This document shows positions 1-13,067 of a stretch of DNA of 64,000 bases, piece by piece. Numbering within the stretch: the first letter of the stretch is position 1; each line of letters opens with the position of its first letter. A program made the translations under genes and the position numbers. The notes below the pieces were generated by a model. It saw only the letters and a list, made by a program, of their open reading frames with translations. It made no database searches and was not told the origin of the DNA. Origin of the DNA: Citrobacter farmeri. Its GTDB lineage: Bacteria > Pseudomonadota > Gammaproteobacteria > Enterobacterales > Enterobacteriaceae. Location: assembly GCF_019048065.1 (NCBI RefSeq), contig NZ_CP077291.1:930001-994000 (forward strand). Direction: 5' to 3'.

Positions 1-3145
<3,145 letters not shown>

Positions 3146-3150
3146 TCAAC

Positions 3151-3171
3151 GCGCCGGAATTCCTCCGGCGC
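3151..3171. terminator. Convergent hairpin between lplT and tas
   Basis: GCGCCGGA (3151-3158) pairs perfectly with TCCGGCGC (3164-3171) across a 5-base loop. It sits in the 33-base gap between the stop codons of lplT and tas. The T-rich stretch on the plus side is short (CTTCTGTTA), so termination there may be partial. Confidence 0.6.
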
Positions 3172-3178
3172 GCTTCTG

Positions 3179-4219
3179 TTACGGTGCAGGATAGGTGTAA
3201 ACCTGATGCACCGCTTCAATCTCCGCCAGCACCTCTTCGCTTAACGCCAGATGTAAGCTCTCAACATTGGTTTTCAGCTGTTCCATGGTGGTGGCACCAA
3301 GCAGCGTACTGGCAACAAACGGCTGATGGCGAACGAATGCCAGCGCCATCTGCGCCGGATCGAGGTTGTGGCGTCTGGCGATCTCCACATACGCTGCCAC
3401 GGCTTTTTGCGTCTGCTCGCCGCTGTAGCGGGTAAAGCGACTAAACAGCGTATTACGCGCTCCGGCAGGCTTCGCGCCGTTCAGGTATTTACCGGTCAGC
3501 GTGCCAAATCCCAGACAGGAATAGGCCAGCAGTTCGACGCCTTCGTACTGGCTCACTTCCGCCAGTCCCACTTCAAAACTGCGGTTAACCAGACTGTAAG
3601 GGTTCTGGATGGTGACAATGCGCGGCAGATCATGTTTATCCGCCAGGTGCAGATAACGCATCACGCCAAAGGCGGTTTCATTTGAGACGCCGATGTAGCG
3701 AATCTTACCCGCGCGCTGGAACTCAGCCAGCGCATCCAGCGTATCCAGTAGCGACACCACCGGCGCGGCGTCGGTCCAGGTGTAGCCGAGCTTGCCAAAA
3801 CAGTTGGTCGGGCGCTGCGGCCAGTGAACCTGATAGAGATCCAGATAATCGGTCTGCAGACGCCTCAGGCTGTCGTGCAGCGCTTCGCGGATGTTCTTAC
3901 GATCCAGAGCCTGATTCGGGCGAATGCTGTTGTCGTTATTACGCGACGGGCCGCTGACCTTGGAGGCGACAATCAGCTTTTCACGGTTGCCATATTTGGC
4001 CAGCCAGTTTCCGACGTAAGTTTCGGTGAGTCCCTGGGTTTCCGGGCGCGGCGGGACCGGGTACATTTCGGCCACGTCGATCAGGTTAATGCCGCTGGCG
4101 ACGGCATAGTTGAGCTGTGCATGCGCGTCGGCTTCGCTATTTTGTTCACCAAACGTCATTGTGCCCAGCCCCAGTGTACTAACTTCAAGCGAGCTGTGGG
4201 GTATACGGTGATATTGCAT
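3179..4219 (-). CDS. tas: Aldo-keto reductase Tas
   Basis: Tas is an NADP(H)-dependent aldo-keto reductase of 346 residues, the same length as E. coli Tas, which was found as a suppressor of tyrosine starvation. Its physiological substrate is not established. The family's catalytic tetrad is visible at Asp48, Tyr53 (in LIDVAEMY), Lys87 and His132 (in YQVHWPQ). A ribosome site AAAAGGAAA precedes the ATG by about 7 bases, and a TATAAT hexamer (minus strand, 4252-4257) lies about 33 bases upstream. It converges on lplT. Confidence 0.95.
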   Translation of the reverse strand: MQYHRIPHSSLEVSTLGLGTMTFGEQNSEADAHAQLNYAVASGINLIDVAEMYPVPPRPETQGLTETYVGNWLAKYGNREKLIVASKVSGPSRNNDNSIRPNQALDRKNIREALHDSLRRLQTDYLDLYQVHWPQRPTNCFGKLGYTWTDAAPVVSLLDTLDALAEFQRAGKIRYIGVSNETAFGVMRYLHLADKHDLPRIVTIQNPYSLVNRSFEVGLAEVSQYEGVELLAYSCLGFGTLTGKYLNGAKPAGARNTLFSRFTRYSGEQTQKAVAAYVEIARRHNLDPAQMALAFVRHQPFVASTLLGATTMEQLKTNVESLHLALSEEVLAEIEAVHQVYTYPAP

Positions 4220-4326
4220 AGCCGTTTCCTTTTTATAATCACAACATAAGGATTATAAAAATGGCTGAGGGAAGGGAAAAAGGGAAGAAAAATTGTTAAG
4301 GCCAGCAGCACGGCTGACCTCAGCCT

Positions 4327-4545
4327 TCACCGTTCAATGATTTGAGAAACGTCGTCGCGGTTAATTTGCATGGCGTTGCCCTGCTGGTCGTGGTAGCTCA
4401 CCAGACCGGTATCGTCGTCAATTTCGGGTTTCCCGTCGGTCAGGATCATCCGACCATCTTTGGTCGCCATCACATAGTCGCTACTGCAGCCGGAAACAGC
4501 AAAAGCCAGTCCAACCGCGGAAATTATCACTGCCCATTTTTTCAT
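4327..4545 (-). CDS. ygdR: YgdR, small YgdI/YgdR-family lipoprotein
   Basis: A 72-residue lipoprotein of unknown function. A signal peptide ends in the lipobox VSGC with the lipidated cysteine at residue 20; Ser-Ser follows, consistent with outer-membrane sorting by the +2 rule. The mature part is the DUF903 fold shared with YgdI (32511-32738 in this window): both have YVM-(A/H)T-(K/N)DGR, DGKP and DDxTG(L/M)(V/I)SY motifs. It lies between tas and ygdQ on the same strand, but a terminator precedes it after ygdQ. Confidence 0.93.
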
Positions 4546-4652
4546 CCATTTATCCTCACGTGGCCTGCGTCTGATAATAGTCTAGTAATAACCTGACGTT
4601 ATGGGCAGGAAAAGCAGGAAAATCTTAAACTGAGAGCGGAAACGGAAAGAAA

Positions 4653-4674
4653 TTCGCTCCCGGCAGGGAGCGAA
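4653..4674 (-). terminator. Intrinsic terminator after ygdQ
   Basis: TTCGCTCCC (4653-4661) pairs with GGGAGCGAA (4666-4674) around a 4-base loop. On the minus strand the stem is followed by TTTCTTT. It lies 8 bases beyond the ygdQ stop. Confidence 0.65.
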
Positions 4675-4682
4675 AAAGGCAA

Positions 4683-5396
4683 TTACAGCGGATTTTTTTT
4701 GTTTCGCAACAAATTCAAACTTTCGACCGCAATGGAGAAGAACATCGCGAAATAGATGTAACCCTTCGGTACGTGAACATCGAAGCTTTCCAGAATCAGG
4801 GTGAAGCCAACCAGAATCAGGAACGACAGGGCCAGCATCTTCACGGACGGGTGTCGGTCGACAAACTCGCCAATAGGACGCGCCGCAAACATCATCACCC
4901 CAACGGCAATCACCACCGCCGCCATCATAATGAACAGGTGATCGGACAAGCCGACCGCCGTAATCACCGAGTCCAGGCTGAAGATGATGTCGAGCAGCAT
5001 AATCTGCACGATTGCCCCCAGGAAGGAGGTGACGCGCATATTCATCCCTTCTTCTTCACCTTCGATGGATTCATGGATCTCCTTACTCGCTTTCCAGATC
5101 AGGAACAATCCACCGAGCAGAAGGATCAGGTCACGGGCGGAAATGGCCTCACCAAACACGTCAAACAGCGGATTGGTCAGCCGGGTCACCCAGGCGATGG
5201 AGGCGAGCAGCGCCAGTCGCATAATCATCGCCGCCGCAAGGCCCAGACGTCGGGCATGCGCGCGTTGCGCAGTCGGGAGTTTTGCAACAACCAGAGAGAG
5301 GAAAATAATATTATCGATCCCAAGCACGATCTCCAGCAGCGTCAGCGTACCGAGCGCAAGCCAGGCGTTAGGATCGGTTATCCATGCAAATAACAT
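4683..5396 (-). CDS. ygdQ: TerC-family membrane protein YgdQ
   Basis: A 237-residue inner-membrane protein of the TerC family with about seven hydrophobic helices. The family signatures LEIVLGIDNI (near residue 25) and DIIFSLDSV (near residue 140), with acidic residues inside the membrane, are present. TerC relatives are linked to metal-ion export and metal loading of exported proteins, but YgdQ has no proven substrate. The start at 5396 (MLFAWITDP) reproduces the E. coli length; an upstream in-frame start at 5414 would add six residues. mutH lies upstream on the same strand with a 63-base gap. Confidence 0.93.
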   Translation of the reverse strand: MLFAWITDPNAWLALGTLTLLEIVLGIDNIIFLSLVVAKLPTAQRAHARRLGLAAAMIMRLALLASIAWVTRLTNPLFDVFGEAISARDLILLLGGLFLIWKASKEIHESIEGEEEGMNMRVTSFLGAIVQIMLLDIIFSLDSVITAVGLSDHLFIMMAAVVIAVGVMMFAARPIGEFVDRHPSVKMLALSFLILVGFTLILESFDVHVPKGYIYFAMFFSIAVESLNLLRNKKNPL

Positions 5397-5459
5397 TGAA
5401 CAAAGTCCTGCCAAAAAAAGAAACGCTAATTATATGCTTCCCGGCCACCAGGCGAAAGT

Positions 5460-6155
5460 CTAACGCTGTTGTAACAAAAAGTGGCGTTCCAGTAAGGCGC
5501 GCGTGAAGTTCTTTTTCAGATAAAAACCCCGCGGCAACGTCAGTATTGGCTCGCCCTGGGCGCCGATCGCCTCGGTGAGCGCTTTGGCATTTGCTGCCTT
5601 CGGTCGCAGTTGTAAAAATTCGCCATGCCGGGCGGTGATGCGTTCAACCTGACCGAGCACAATCATGTCCATCAACTCTTCCCAGTCGAGACGCAACTGA
5701 CGGTCTTCTTCTTCATCGGGACTCCACAGGACTGGCGATCCTACCCGTCGTTGGGCGAGGGGAATGCTGCGCTCACCTTCAACCGGGATCCACAGCACCC
5801 GCTTCAGTTTGTGCCGCACGTGGCTGGTTTCCCACGTCACACCACTGTTTCCCGTCAACGGCGCGACGCAGACGAAGGTGGTTTCGAGCGGTCGCCCAAA
5901 GCTATCTACAGGAATGGTTTTCAACTCGACGCCGAGTGCGGCGAAATCTTGCTCAGGCTTACTTCCGGCGCTGGCGCCCAGCCAGAGTTCCAGTAATACA
6001 CCGATCCAGCCTTTGTCCCGCTTGAGATCTTTCGGTGCAACGATACCCGCCAGTGCCGCCAGTTCACCTAACGAATAGCCCGAAAGCTGCTGCGCCTGCT
6101 GGAGCAAAAGGGCTTCAGATTCCGGTGGAAAGCGTAAAGGATGGAGTCCGGACAT
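5460..6155 (-). CDS. mutH: DNA mismatch repair endonuclease MutH
   Basis: MutH nicks the unmethylated strand at hemimethylated GATC sites when activated by MutS-MutL, so repair removes the newly made strand. The product is 231 residues (229 in E. coli). The type II restriction-like active site D-(X)6-E-X-K is intact at Asp70, Glu77 and Lys79 (in [11 protein letters not shown]). The C-terminal arm GFYLKKNFT is also present. The N-terminal ten residues are the only divergent part. The gene is divergent from rppH across a 684-base spacer that carries DARS2. Confidence 0.97.
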   Translation of the reverse strand: MSGLHPLRFPPESEALLLQQAQQLSGYSLGELAALAGIVAPKDLKRDKGWIGVLLELWLGASAGSKPEQDFAALGVELKTIPVDSFGRPLETTFVCVAPLTGNSGVTWETSHVRHKLKRVLWIPVEGERSIPLAQRRVGSPVLWSPDEEEDRQLRLDWEELMDMIVLGQVERITARHGEFLQLRPKAANAKALTEAIGAQGEPILTLPRGFYLKKNFTRALLERHFLLQQR

Positions 6156-6210
6156 GGCGTAATACCTTAGGTGAAAAAATGAACAATGATTTTATACCGT
6201 GGGAAAGAAG

Positions 6211-6670
6211 TTTATCGTTTTCCACAGGTGATATTCAATGCCATGATTTATATTGGTTTTTATTTTCCCGCATAGTGTGTTGCGCAACACCAGAACAGGT
6301 TTTCCATTTCTGGTCACTGAAAATAAACAGGATCTTACACCATGTTATCCACAGAAAGATGGGATAACTGTGAAAAACCCCGACTACTGTTTCCATTTAC
6401 AGCCTTGACGTGCGACGAAAATCGAATTTTCACACAATTTGTGTCTAACTTATTGGCACAATCTGTGGATAAAGTCGGCGCTGTTCGATCTTTCATCAGC
6501 CTGAAGATCGTCAGTGTGATGTTTATCACTTTTTTGCCTGATGAACGGTGGAATGACCGGGTAACTTCATGAATAAAAGAACATATTTTTTTTACCCTGT
6601 CGGCAGTTTATTCAGACTGTTCCGGGTTTTCCCGGAGTAATTCCGTACTTCTTCACAACTCTATCCACAG
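6211..6670. promoter_or_regulatory. DARS2-like DnaA-reactivating region (DnaA-box cluster)
   Basis: The 684-base mutH-rppH spacer has no gene but carries a cluster of DnaA boxes (TTWTNCACA). Full matches are TTTTCCACA (6218-6226, plus), TTATCCACA (6345-6353, plus), TGTGAAAAA (6369-6377, minus) and TGTGGATAA (6464-6472, minus). One-mismatch copies are at 6428-6436 (plus), 6440-6448 (minus), 6649-6657 and 6661-6669 (plus). In E. coli the mutH-rppH (nudH) interval is the site of DARS2, where ADP-DnaA multimers exchange nucleotide to regenerate ATP-DnaA with the help of IHF and Fis. The identity here rests on location plus boxes. I found no full IHF consensus by eye and do not assign the published box numbers. 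Confidence 0.85.
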
Positions 6671-6839
6671 AAAAGGTGAATAAAATCGCCCATATGGGTG
6701 AGTGTCTGTTTATAACTTTGTCTTTAACTGTGAGTTATTCAATTGTTATTAGATGCACACCGCCTTAACTCAGTGGTTTACCGTCTGTCAGGAGTGTGAA
6801 ACAATCATTCTCATATAAGGTTTATGTTGAGGTAGTCCG

Positions 6840-7370
6840 GTGATTGATGACGATGGCTACCGCCCAAATGTAGGTATCGTAATTTGTAATCGTCAGGGGC
6901 AGGTGATGTGGGCCCGGCGGTTTGGTCAGCACTCCTGGCAGTTCCCACAGGGTGGGATAAACCCAGGAGAATCAGCAGAACAGGCGATGTACCGGGAACT
7001 GTTTGAAGAAGTAGGGTTAAGCCGTAAAGATGTGCGAATCCTTGCCTCTACTCGCAACTGGTTGCGTTACAAGTTACCAAAACGTTTGGTGCGTTGGGAT
7101 ACAAAGCCGGTGTGTATCGGCCAGAAACAAAAGTGGTTTCTTTTGCAGTTGATGAGCGCGGATGCGGAAATCAATATGCAAACCAGCAGCACTCCTGAGT
7201 TCGACGGCTGGCGTTGGGTAAGTTACTGGTACCCGGTCCGGCAAGTGGTTTCATTTAAACGCGATGTCTACCGCAGGGTGATGAAAGAGTTCGCAAGTGT
7301 TGTGATGGCGCTTCAGGAAGCGACGCCGAAGCCGCAAAGTACACCTGCTTATCGACGTAAAAGAGGTTAA
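6840..7370 (+). CDS. rppH: RNA pyrophosphohydrolase RppH
   Basis: RppH removes pyrophosphate from the 5' end of primary transcripts, which opens them to RNase E decay. The 176-residue product starts at GTG, as in E. coli, and is nearly identical to it. The Nudix box spans residues 38-60, with catalytic Glu53, Glu56 and Glu57 in RELFEEVGL. The lysine- and arginine-rich tail YRRKRG is conserved. ptsP begins 12 bases downstream on the same strand, so the two are probably co-transcribed. Confidence 0.97.
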   Translation: MIDDDGYRPNVGIVICNRQGQVMWARRFGQHSWQFPQGGINPGESAEQAMYRELFEEVGLSRKDVRILASTRNWLRYKLPKRLVRWDTKPVCIGQKQKWFLLQLMSADAEINMQTSSTPEFDGWRWVSYWYPVRQVVSFKRDVYRRVMKEFASVVMALQEATPKPQSTPAYRRKRG

Positions 7371-7382
7371 GCCACGCAAATT

Positions 7383-9629
7383 ATGCTCACCCGCCTGCGC
7401 GAAATAGTCGAAAAGGTGGCCAGTGCTCCGCGTCTTAATGAAGCGCTGAATATTCTGGTTACTGACATCTGTCTTGCGATGGATACAGAGGTCTGCTCGG
7501 TTTATCTGGCCGATCATGACCGCCGTTGTTATTACCTCATGGCGACTCGGGGGCTTAAAAAACCGCGCGGTCGCACTGTCGCACTCGCGTTTGATGAAGG
7601 GATCGTCGGTCTGGTTGGCAGGCTGGCGGAACCAATCAACCTCGCTGATGCCCAAAAACATCCCAGTTTTAAATATATCCCCTCGGTAAAGGAAGAGCGC
7701 TTCCGTGCTTTCCTTGGGGTGCCGATCATTCAGCGTCGTCAACTGCTGGGGGTCCTCGTTGTGCAGCAGCGCGAACTGCGCCAGTATGACGAAAGCGAAG
7801 AATCTTTCCTTGTGACACTCGCCACGCAGATGGCGGCGATCCTGTCACAATCTCAGCTTACCGCCCTGTTCGGTCAGTATCGCCAGACGCGCATCCGCGC
7901 GTTACCGGCTGCACCGGGCGTGGCGATCGCAGAAGGTTGGCAGGATGCGACGTTGCCGCTGATGGAGCAGGTGTATCAGGCCTCAACGCTGGACCCTGCC
8001 CTGGAGCGTGAGCGTCTGACCGGCGCGCTGGAAGAGGCGGCAAATGAGTTTCGCCGCTACAGTAAGCGGTTTGCCGCAGGCGCGCAGAAAGAGACTGCTG
8101 CGATATTCGATCTCTATTCGCACCTGCTCTCCGATGCTCGCTTGCGACGCGAACTGTTTATCGAAGTCGATAATGGCTCGGTGGCGGAATGGGCGGTCAA
8201 AACGATCATCGAAAAGTTTGCCGAACAGTTTGCCTCGCTGAGTGACAACTATCTCAAAGAGCGTGCGGGCGATCTGCGTGCGCTGGGCCAGCGCCTGCTG
8301 TTTCATCTTGATGACTCTGTACAAGGGCCGAATGCCTGGCCAGAACGCTTCGTGCTGGTGGCTGACGAACTCTCTGCTACGACGCTGGCGGAACTGCCGC
8401 AGGACCGACTGGTGGGTGTCGTTGTTCGTGACGGGGCAGCTAACTCCCATGCGGCAATTATGGTGCGTGCATTGGGCATTCCCACCGTGATGGGGGCTGA
8501 TATTCAGCCGTCGGTGTTGCACCGGCGGACGCTGGTAGTGGATGGTTATCGGGGTGAGCTGCTGGTCGATCCCGAACCGGTATTGATCCAGGAATATCAG
8601 CGGCTTATCAGCGAAGAGAACGAACTCAGTCGTCTGGCGGAAGATGACGTCAATTTACCCGCGCAGTTGAAAAGCGGCGAGCGAGTGAAGGTCATGCTGA
8701 ACGCAGGGCTCAGCCCGGAGCATGAAGAAAAGCTAGGCAGTCGTATCGACGGTATTGGTCTGTATCGCACCGAAATTCCCTTCATGCTGCAAAGCGGTTT
8801 CCCTTCAGAAGAGGAGCAGGTGGCGCAGTATCAGGGCATGTTGCAGATGTTTAACGACAAGCCGGTGACACTTAGAACGCTGGACGTGGGTGCGGACAAA
8901 CAGTTGCCGTATATGCCGATCAGCGAGGAGAATCCTTGCCTTGGCTGGCGAGGGATCCGTATTACGCTCGATCAGCCAGAGATCTTCTTGATCCAGGTTC
9001 GCGCCATGCTGCGTGCTAATGCGGCGACGGGCAACCTGAGTATTCTGCTGCCGATGGTGACCAGCATTGACGAGGTGGATGAAGCGCGCCGCCTGATTGA
9101 ACGTGCCGGGCGCGAAGTGGAAGAGATGATCGGCTACGCGATCCCGAAACCGCGTATTGGCATCATGCTCGAAGTGCCTTCGATGGTCTTTATGCTGCCG
9201 AATCTGGCGAGTCGCGTTGATTTTATCTCCGTCGGGACTAACGATCTGACTCAGTACATCCTTGCGGTGGACCGTAACAATACCCGTGTCGCCAACATCT
9301 ACGACAGTTTGCATCCAGGGATATTACGTGCGCTGTCGATGATTGCACAGGAAGCTGAGCGGAGTGATATCGACCTGCGCGTGTGTGGCGAAATGGCGGG
9401 CGATCCGATGTGCGTAACCATCCTGATTGGGCTGGGTTTCCGCCATCTATCAATGAATGGTCGCTCTGTGGCGCGTGTAAAATATCTGCTGCGCCGTATT
9501 GATTACGAAGAGGCAAAAACGCTTGCCCAGCGTAGCCTTGAGGCGCAACTGGCAACGGAAGTGCGCCATCAGGTAGCGGCGTTTATGGAGCGTCGCGGCA
9601 TGGGCGGTCTGATTCGCGGGGGGTTGTAA
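7383..9629 (+). CDS. ptsP: Enzyme I of the nitrogen phosphotransferase system (EI-Ntr)
   Basis: PtsP takes phosphate from phosphoenolpyruvate and passes it to NPr (PtsO), feeding the PtsN branch that controls potassium and nitrogen responses. The product is 748 residues, as in E. coli. A GAF domain covers about residues 1-165 and senses glutamine in the family. The phosphohistidine domain has the active His356 in GAANSHAAI. The PEP-binding TIM barrel follows, with GIGLYRTE and the C-terminal active cysteine in LRVCGEMAGDP. It follows rppH by 12 bases. A 148-base gap with a candidate promoter separates it from lgt. Confidence 0.97.
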   Translation: MLTRLREIVEKVASAPRLNEALNILVTDICLAMDTEVCSVYLADHDRRCYYLMATRGLKKPRGRTVALAFDEGIVGLVGRLAEPINLADAQKHPSFKYIPSVKEERFRAFLGVPIIQRRQLLGVLVVQQRELRQYDESEESFLVTLATQMAAILSQSQLTALFGQYRQTRIRALPAAPGVAIAEGWQDATLPLMEQVYQASTLDPALERERLTGALEEAANEFRRYSKRFAAGAQKETAAIFDLYSHLLSDARLRRELFIEVDNGSVAEWAVKTIIEKFAEQFASLSDNYLKERAGDLRALGQRLLFHLDDSVQGPNAWPERFVLVADELSATTLAELPQDRLVGVVVRDGAANSHAAIMVRALGIPTVMGADIQPSVLHRRTLVVDGYRGELLVDPEPVLIQEYQRLISEENELSRLAEDDVNLPAQLKSGERVKVMLNAGLSPEHEEKLGSRIDGIGLYRTEIPFMLQSGFPSEEEQVAQYQGMLQMFNDKPVTLRTLDVGADKQLPYMPISEENPCLGWRGIRITLDQPEIFLIQVRAMLRANAATGNLSILLPMVTSIDEVDEARRLIERAGREVEEMIGYAIPKPRIGIMLEVPSMVFMLPNLASRVDFISVGTNDLTQYILAVDRNNTRVANIYDSLHPGILRALSMIAQEAERSDIDLRVCGEMAGDPMCVTILIGLGFRHLSMNGRSVARVKYLLRRIDYEEAKTLAQRSLEAQLATEVRHQVAAFMERRGMGGLIRGGL

Positions 9630-9681
9630 AAGGGCTATACAGATCTTTTACATCTTCCCGACAGCCTCACAGAACCTCGTA

Positions 9682-9690
9682 TGCTATTAT
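9682..9690 (+). promoter_or_regulatory. Candidate extended -10 promoter for lgt-thyA
   Basis: TGCTATTAT contains TG-N-TATTAT, an extended -10 element, about 90 bases before the lgt ATG in the only non-coding gap ahead of lgt. No strong -35 is evident by eye. Confidence 0.35.
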
Positions 9691-9777
9691 TCGCTCCTTT
9701 GGAGCGCCTGTAAGCAGTGGGTGCGCATATCGCTCGCTGATATTTTTCAGCGAAATAACAAGAACTTGTGGTGACAG

Positions 9778-10653
9778 ATGACCAGTAGCTATCTGCATTT
9801 TCCGGAATTTGATCCGGTCATTTTCTCAATTGGACCCGTTGCACTTCACTGGTACGGCTTAATGTATCTGGTGGGCTTCATTTTCGCGATGTGGCTGGCG
9901 ACGCGCCGTGCCAACCGCCCAGGCAGTGGCTGGACTAAGAATGAAGTCGAAAACTTACTGTATGCAGGTTTCCTCGGGGTTTTCCTCGGTGGGCGTATTG
10001 GCTACGTGCTGTTCTACAACTTCCCGCTGTTCCTTGATAATCCGCTTTACTTGTTCCGCGTCTGGGACGGCGGCATGTCCTTCCACGGTGGCCTGATTGG
10101 TGTGATTCTGGTGATGATTATTTTCGCCAAACGCACGAAACGTAGTTTCTTCCAGGTCTCTGATTTTATTGCGCCGCTAATCCCTTTTGGCCTGGGCGCC
10201 GGACGTCTGGGGAACTTCATTAACGGCGAGCTGTGGGGCCGTGTCGATCCGAATTTCTCTTACGCTATGCTGTTCCCTGGGTCGCGCACGGAAGATATTC
10301 TGCTACTGCAAACCAACCCGCAATGGCAATCCATTTTCGATACCTACGGCTCCTTACCGCGCCACGCGTCTCAGCTTTATGAGATGGCGCTGGAAGGTGT
10401 CGTGTTGTTTATTATTCTTAACCTGTTTATCCGTAAACCGCGCCCAATGGGATCCGTCTCCGGACTGTTTTTGATCGGCTACGGCGCGTTTCGTATCATC
10501 GTTGAATTCTTCCGTCAGCCGGATCAGCAGTTCACCGGCGAATGGGTACAGTACATCAGCATGGGACAGATCCTCTCGATTCCGATGATTGTCGCTGGTG
10601 TGATCATGATGGTTTGGGCCTATCGCCGTCGCCCACAGCAACACGTTTCCTGA
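9778..10653 (+). CDS. lgt: Prolipoprotein diacylglyceryl transferase Lgt
   Basis: Lgt moves a diacylglyceryl group from phosphatidylglycerol onto the lipobox cysteine of prolipoproteins, the first step of lipoprotein maturation in the inner membrane. The product is 291 residues with about seven membrane helices, the same size as in E. coli. The HGGLIG motif (near residue 103) and the Lgt signature [14 protein letters not shown] are intact. thyA begins 6 bases after the stop, so they form an lgt-thyA operon as in E. coli. Confidence 0.97.
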   Translation: MTSSYLHFPEFDPVIFSIGPVALHWYGLMYLVGFIFAMWLATRRANRPGSGWTKNEVENLLYAGFLGVFLGGRIGYVLFYNFPLFLDNPLYLFRVWDGGMSFHGGLIGVILVMIIFAKRTKRSFFQVSDFIAPLIPFGLGAGRLGNFINGELWGRVDPNFSYAMLFPGSRTEDILLLQTNPQWQSIFDTYGSLPRHASQLYEMALEGVVLFIILNLFIRKPRPMGSVSGLFLIGYGAFRIIVEFFRQPDQQFTGEWVQYISMGQILSIPMIVAGVIMMVWAYRRRPQQHVS

Positions 10654-10659
10654 GGAACC

Positions 10660-11454
10660 ATGAAACAGTATTTAGAACTGATGCAAAAAGTGCTGGATGA
10701 AGGCACACAGAAAAACGACCGTACCGGAACCGGAACGCTTTCCATTTTTGGTCATCAGATGCGTTTTAACCTGCAGGAAGGATTCCCGCTGGTGACGACA
10801 AAACGTTGCCATCTGCGTTCCATCATCCACGAACTGCTGTGGTTCCTGCAGGGTGACACCAATGTGGCTTATCTGCACGAAAATAACGTCACCATCTGGG
10901 ACGAATGGGCGGACGAAAACGGTAATCTGGGCCCGGTGTATGGCAAACAGTGGCGTGCCTGGCCGACGCCGGACGGTCGCCACATCGACCAGATCACGAC
11001 CGTGCTGAACCAGTTGAAAAATGATCCCGATTCGCGCCGTATTATTGTTTCGGCGTGGAACGTTGGTGAACTGGATAAAATGGCGCTGGCACCGTGCCAC
11101 GCGTTCTTCCAGTTTTATGTCGCGGACGGCAAGCTCTCCTGCCAGTTATATCAGCGATCCTGCGACGTGTTCCTCGGTCTGCCGTTTAACATCGCCAGCT
11201 ACGCGCTGCTGGTGCATATGATGGCGCAGCAGTGCGATCTGGAGGTCGGCGATTTCGTCTGGACCGGCGGTGACACGCATTTGTACAGCAACCACATGGA
11301 GCAGACGCACCTGCAACTGACTCGCGAGCCGCGCGCGCTGCCAAAACTGGTGATCAAACGTAAACCTGATTCCATCTTTGACTACCGCTTCGAAGATTTT
11401 GAAATCGAAGGTTACGATCCGCATCCGGGGATTAAAGCGCCGGTTGCTATCTAA
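10660..11454 (+). CDS. thyA: Thymidylate synthase ThyA
   Basis: ThyA methylates dUMP to dTMP using methylene-tetrahydrofolate, the only de novo route to thymine. The product is 264 residues, as in E. coli. The nucleophilic cysteine lies in [10 protein letters not shown] (Cys146) and the dUMP phosphate-binding arginines in DPDSRRI. It follows lgt by 6 bases with an AGGAA ribosome site and ends before a strong intrinsic terminator. Confidence 0.98.
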   Translation: MKQYLELMQKVLDEGTQKNDRTGTGTLSIFGHQMRFNLQEGFPLVTTKRCHLRSIIHELLWFLQGDTNVAYLHENNVTIWDEWADENGNLGPVYGKQWRAWPTPDGRHIDQITTVLNQLKNDPDSRRIIVSAWNVGELDKMALAPCHAFFQFYVADGKLSCQLYQRSCDVFLGLPFNIASYALLVHMMAQQCDLEVGDFVWTGGDTHLYSNHMEQTHLQLTREPRALPKLVIKRKPDSIFDYRFEDFEIEGYDPHPGIKAPVAI

Positions 11455-11475
11455 ACAGGTTTTATCCTGTCATAG

Positions 11476-11503
11476 CCGATGCCTCCGTGCGTCGGTTTTT
11501 TTT
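11476..11503 (+). terminator. Intrinsic terminator after thyA
   Basis: CCGATGC (11476-11482) pairs with GCGTCGG (11489-11495), with one G-T pair, followed directly by eight T. It closes the lgt-thyA operon. Confidence 0.85.
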
Positions 11504-11638
11504 ACCCTAATTTTGGTTATTCGGCGTGGATTCCTGAAATTTTGCAATCTGCTGCAACAGGGTAAATTTTCCTCGTAACGCGCCGAAAAACCTGAATTCT
11601 CGCCTCGTTTAAATTTTCCGACACGGCATACTGCCGCC

Positions 11639-12109
11639 ATGAATACACAGCAGGGCTATACGCTCATCGAAACGCTGGTCGCGATGCTTATCATTGTCAG
11701 CCTGAGTGCAACAGGACTTTACGGCTGGCAGCAGTGGCAGCAACAGCAACATCTCTGGCAGACCGCCTGTCAACTGCGCGATTTCTTGCTGCAGCTACGG
11801 GAGGACGCTAACTGGCATAACCGCGACCACATCATTACCGCCATCAGGGAGGACGCGTCATGGTGTCTTGTCAGTACAACAACCTCACAAAATACCTGCA
11901 CGCCGCGCTCTGCGCTCGTTTTTGTGCCACTTTGGCGCGATGTCGATCTTGTCGGGATCACTGCCTCACTGGCCTTTTATGGTCAACGCAATACCGCGTG
12001 GCCGGGGAATATTCGCCTGAAAAATGCGGCGGGAGAATGGCGTGTCGTGGTTTCGCCCTGGGGACGCATTCGCCTGTGCGAGCGCGACGATACCCAGGGA
12101 TGCAGATGA
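11639..12109 (+). CDS. ppdA: Prepilin-peptidase-dependent protein A (GspH-type pseudopilin)
   Basis: A 156-residue type IV pilin-like protein. A short leader MNTQQG precedes the prepilin cleavage site G-YTLIE, with Glu at mature position 5, and the hydrophobic helix [20 protein letters not shown], which matches the GspH/FimT class. Such proteins are minor pseudopilins cleaved by a prepilin peptidase at the inner membrane. It is the first of four tightly packed genes (ppdA-ppdB-ygdB-ppdC) before recC. Its stop overlaps the ppdB start as ATGA. The role in enterics is little studied. Confidence 0.93.
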   Translation: MNTQQGYTLIETLVAMLIIVSLSATGLYGWQQWQQQQHLWQTACQLRDFLLQLREDANWHNRDHIITAIREDASWCLVSTTTSQNTCTPRSALVFVPLWRDVDLVGITASLAFYGQRNTAWPGNIRLKNAAGEWRVVVSPWGRIRLCERDDTQGCR

Positions 12110-12663
12110 GTGAACGCGGCTTTTCACTACTTGAGGTGTTGATTGCGATGGCCATCAGTAGCGTATTGTTGTTGGGTGCCGCCCGGTTTTTACCGGCGTT
12201 ACAGCGTGATATTTTGCAGCAGACCCGCAGACTCGCGCTGGAGGATGACGTATGGCAGCGGGTGTATACCGTCGCGAAGCACCTTCAACGCGCGGGATAT
12301 TGTCACGGTAGTTGCAGTGGCGAAGGGGTAAACATTGCCGAGGCGGGCCAGTGCGTTATTGTGCAGTGGGACGCAAACGCGAATGGTATCTGGGAAAGCG
12401 AGCCGGTAAAGGAGGCTGAACAAACCGGGTTTCGCCTGAACGAAAACGTGCTGGAGACGCAGCGCGGCGCGAAAACGTGCAGCGGAAAAGGATGGGATAA
12501 AATGACCGATCCGGACGTGGTGCTGATTACGGCATTTGAGGTCACGCGCCAGGATATCGCGGGCTTTGCGCCTGAACTGACCTTACATCTGCGCGGCATT
12601 AGTCGGGCTGATCCGCAAACCGTGGCCGATGCGCGCTACAGCGTGAGCGGCTTTAATTTATGA
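12106..12663 (+). CDS. ppdB: Prepilin-peptidase-dependent protein B (pseudopilin)
   Basis: This pseudopilin has the N-methylation site [12 protein letters not shown] straight after the leader MSERG. I chose the ATG at 12106 (185 residues): it overlaps the ppdA stop as ATGA and has AGGGA six bases upstream. The ATG at 12100 would give 187 residues, the E. coli length, but its ribosome site would abut the codon. The globular part carries paired cysteines (YCHGSC) likely to form a disulfide in the periplasm. It overlaps ygdB by 4 bases. Confidence 0.92.
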   Translation: MSERGFSLLEVLIAMAISSVLLLGAARFLPALQRDILQQTRRLALEDDVWQRVYTVAKHLQRAGYCHGSCSGEGVNIAEAGQCVIVQWDANANGIWESEPVKEAEQTGFRLNENVLETQRGAKTCSGKGWDKMTDPDVVLITAFEVTRQDIAGFAPELTLHLRGISRADPQTVADARYSVSGFNL

Positions 12664-13067
12664 ACTGCGAGCGGGGCGTCTCCTCTCTTGCGATGGTTTT
12701 GCTGCTGTTGGCCCTTGGTAGCCTCCTGTTGCAAGGGGTTAATCAGCAGCAGAGCAGTTATGCTTCGCGGGTGGCGATAGAAAGTCAGGCTTTGCAACGC
12801 CAGGCTGTCGTGCAGTCGGCCATGGAGTGGGGCAGGATGCAGCAATGGCCGGTAAGTTCAGATAAACCGTGTCGGTACTATGGAGAGGGCAATGTCCCTG
12901 TCTGCCTGCGCAGACTCGCTGACAGTCGCGCTTTGCTTATTGCCAACTATCAGGGAATATCCTTATGGCGAGAAGGCGAACAAAAAGAGGAAAACGTCAT
13001 TTTTTCTCTTCATGGCTGGAGCGATTTCTGTCCGCTACGAGAGGTCGCACTATGCCAGATCCCCTGA
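12660..13067 (+). CDS. ygdB: YgdB, PilX-like pseudopilin-associated protein
   Basis: A 135-residue protein colinear with E. coli YgdB. The N-terminus [21 protein letters not shown] resembles a prepilin leader (G-VSSLAMVL) but lacks the Glu at mature position 5, as is common for the minor pilin GspK/PilX class that caps the pseudopilus tip. It overlaps ppdB by 4 bases and ppdC by 16 bases, so its translation is coupled to the cluster. Confidence 0.9.
   Translation: MNCERGVSSLAMVLLLLALGSLLLQGVNQQQSSYASRVAIESQALQRQAVVQSAMEWGRMQQWPVSSDKPCRYYGEGNVPVCLRRLADSRALLIANYQGISLWREGEQKEENVIFSLHGWSDFCPLREVALCQIP

Noticed and set aside
4773..5393. A 206-codon plus-strand frame antisense to ygdQ
   Set aside because: Rich in His, Gln and Asn, as expected for the shadow of a hydrophobic membrane protein read backwards; ygdQ itself is clearly conserved.
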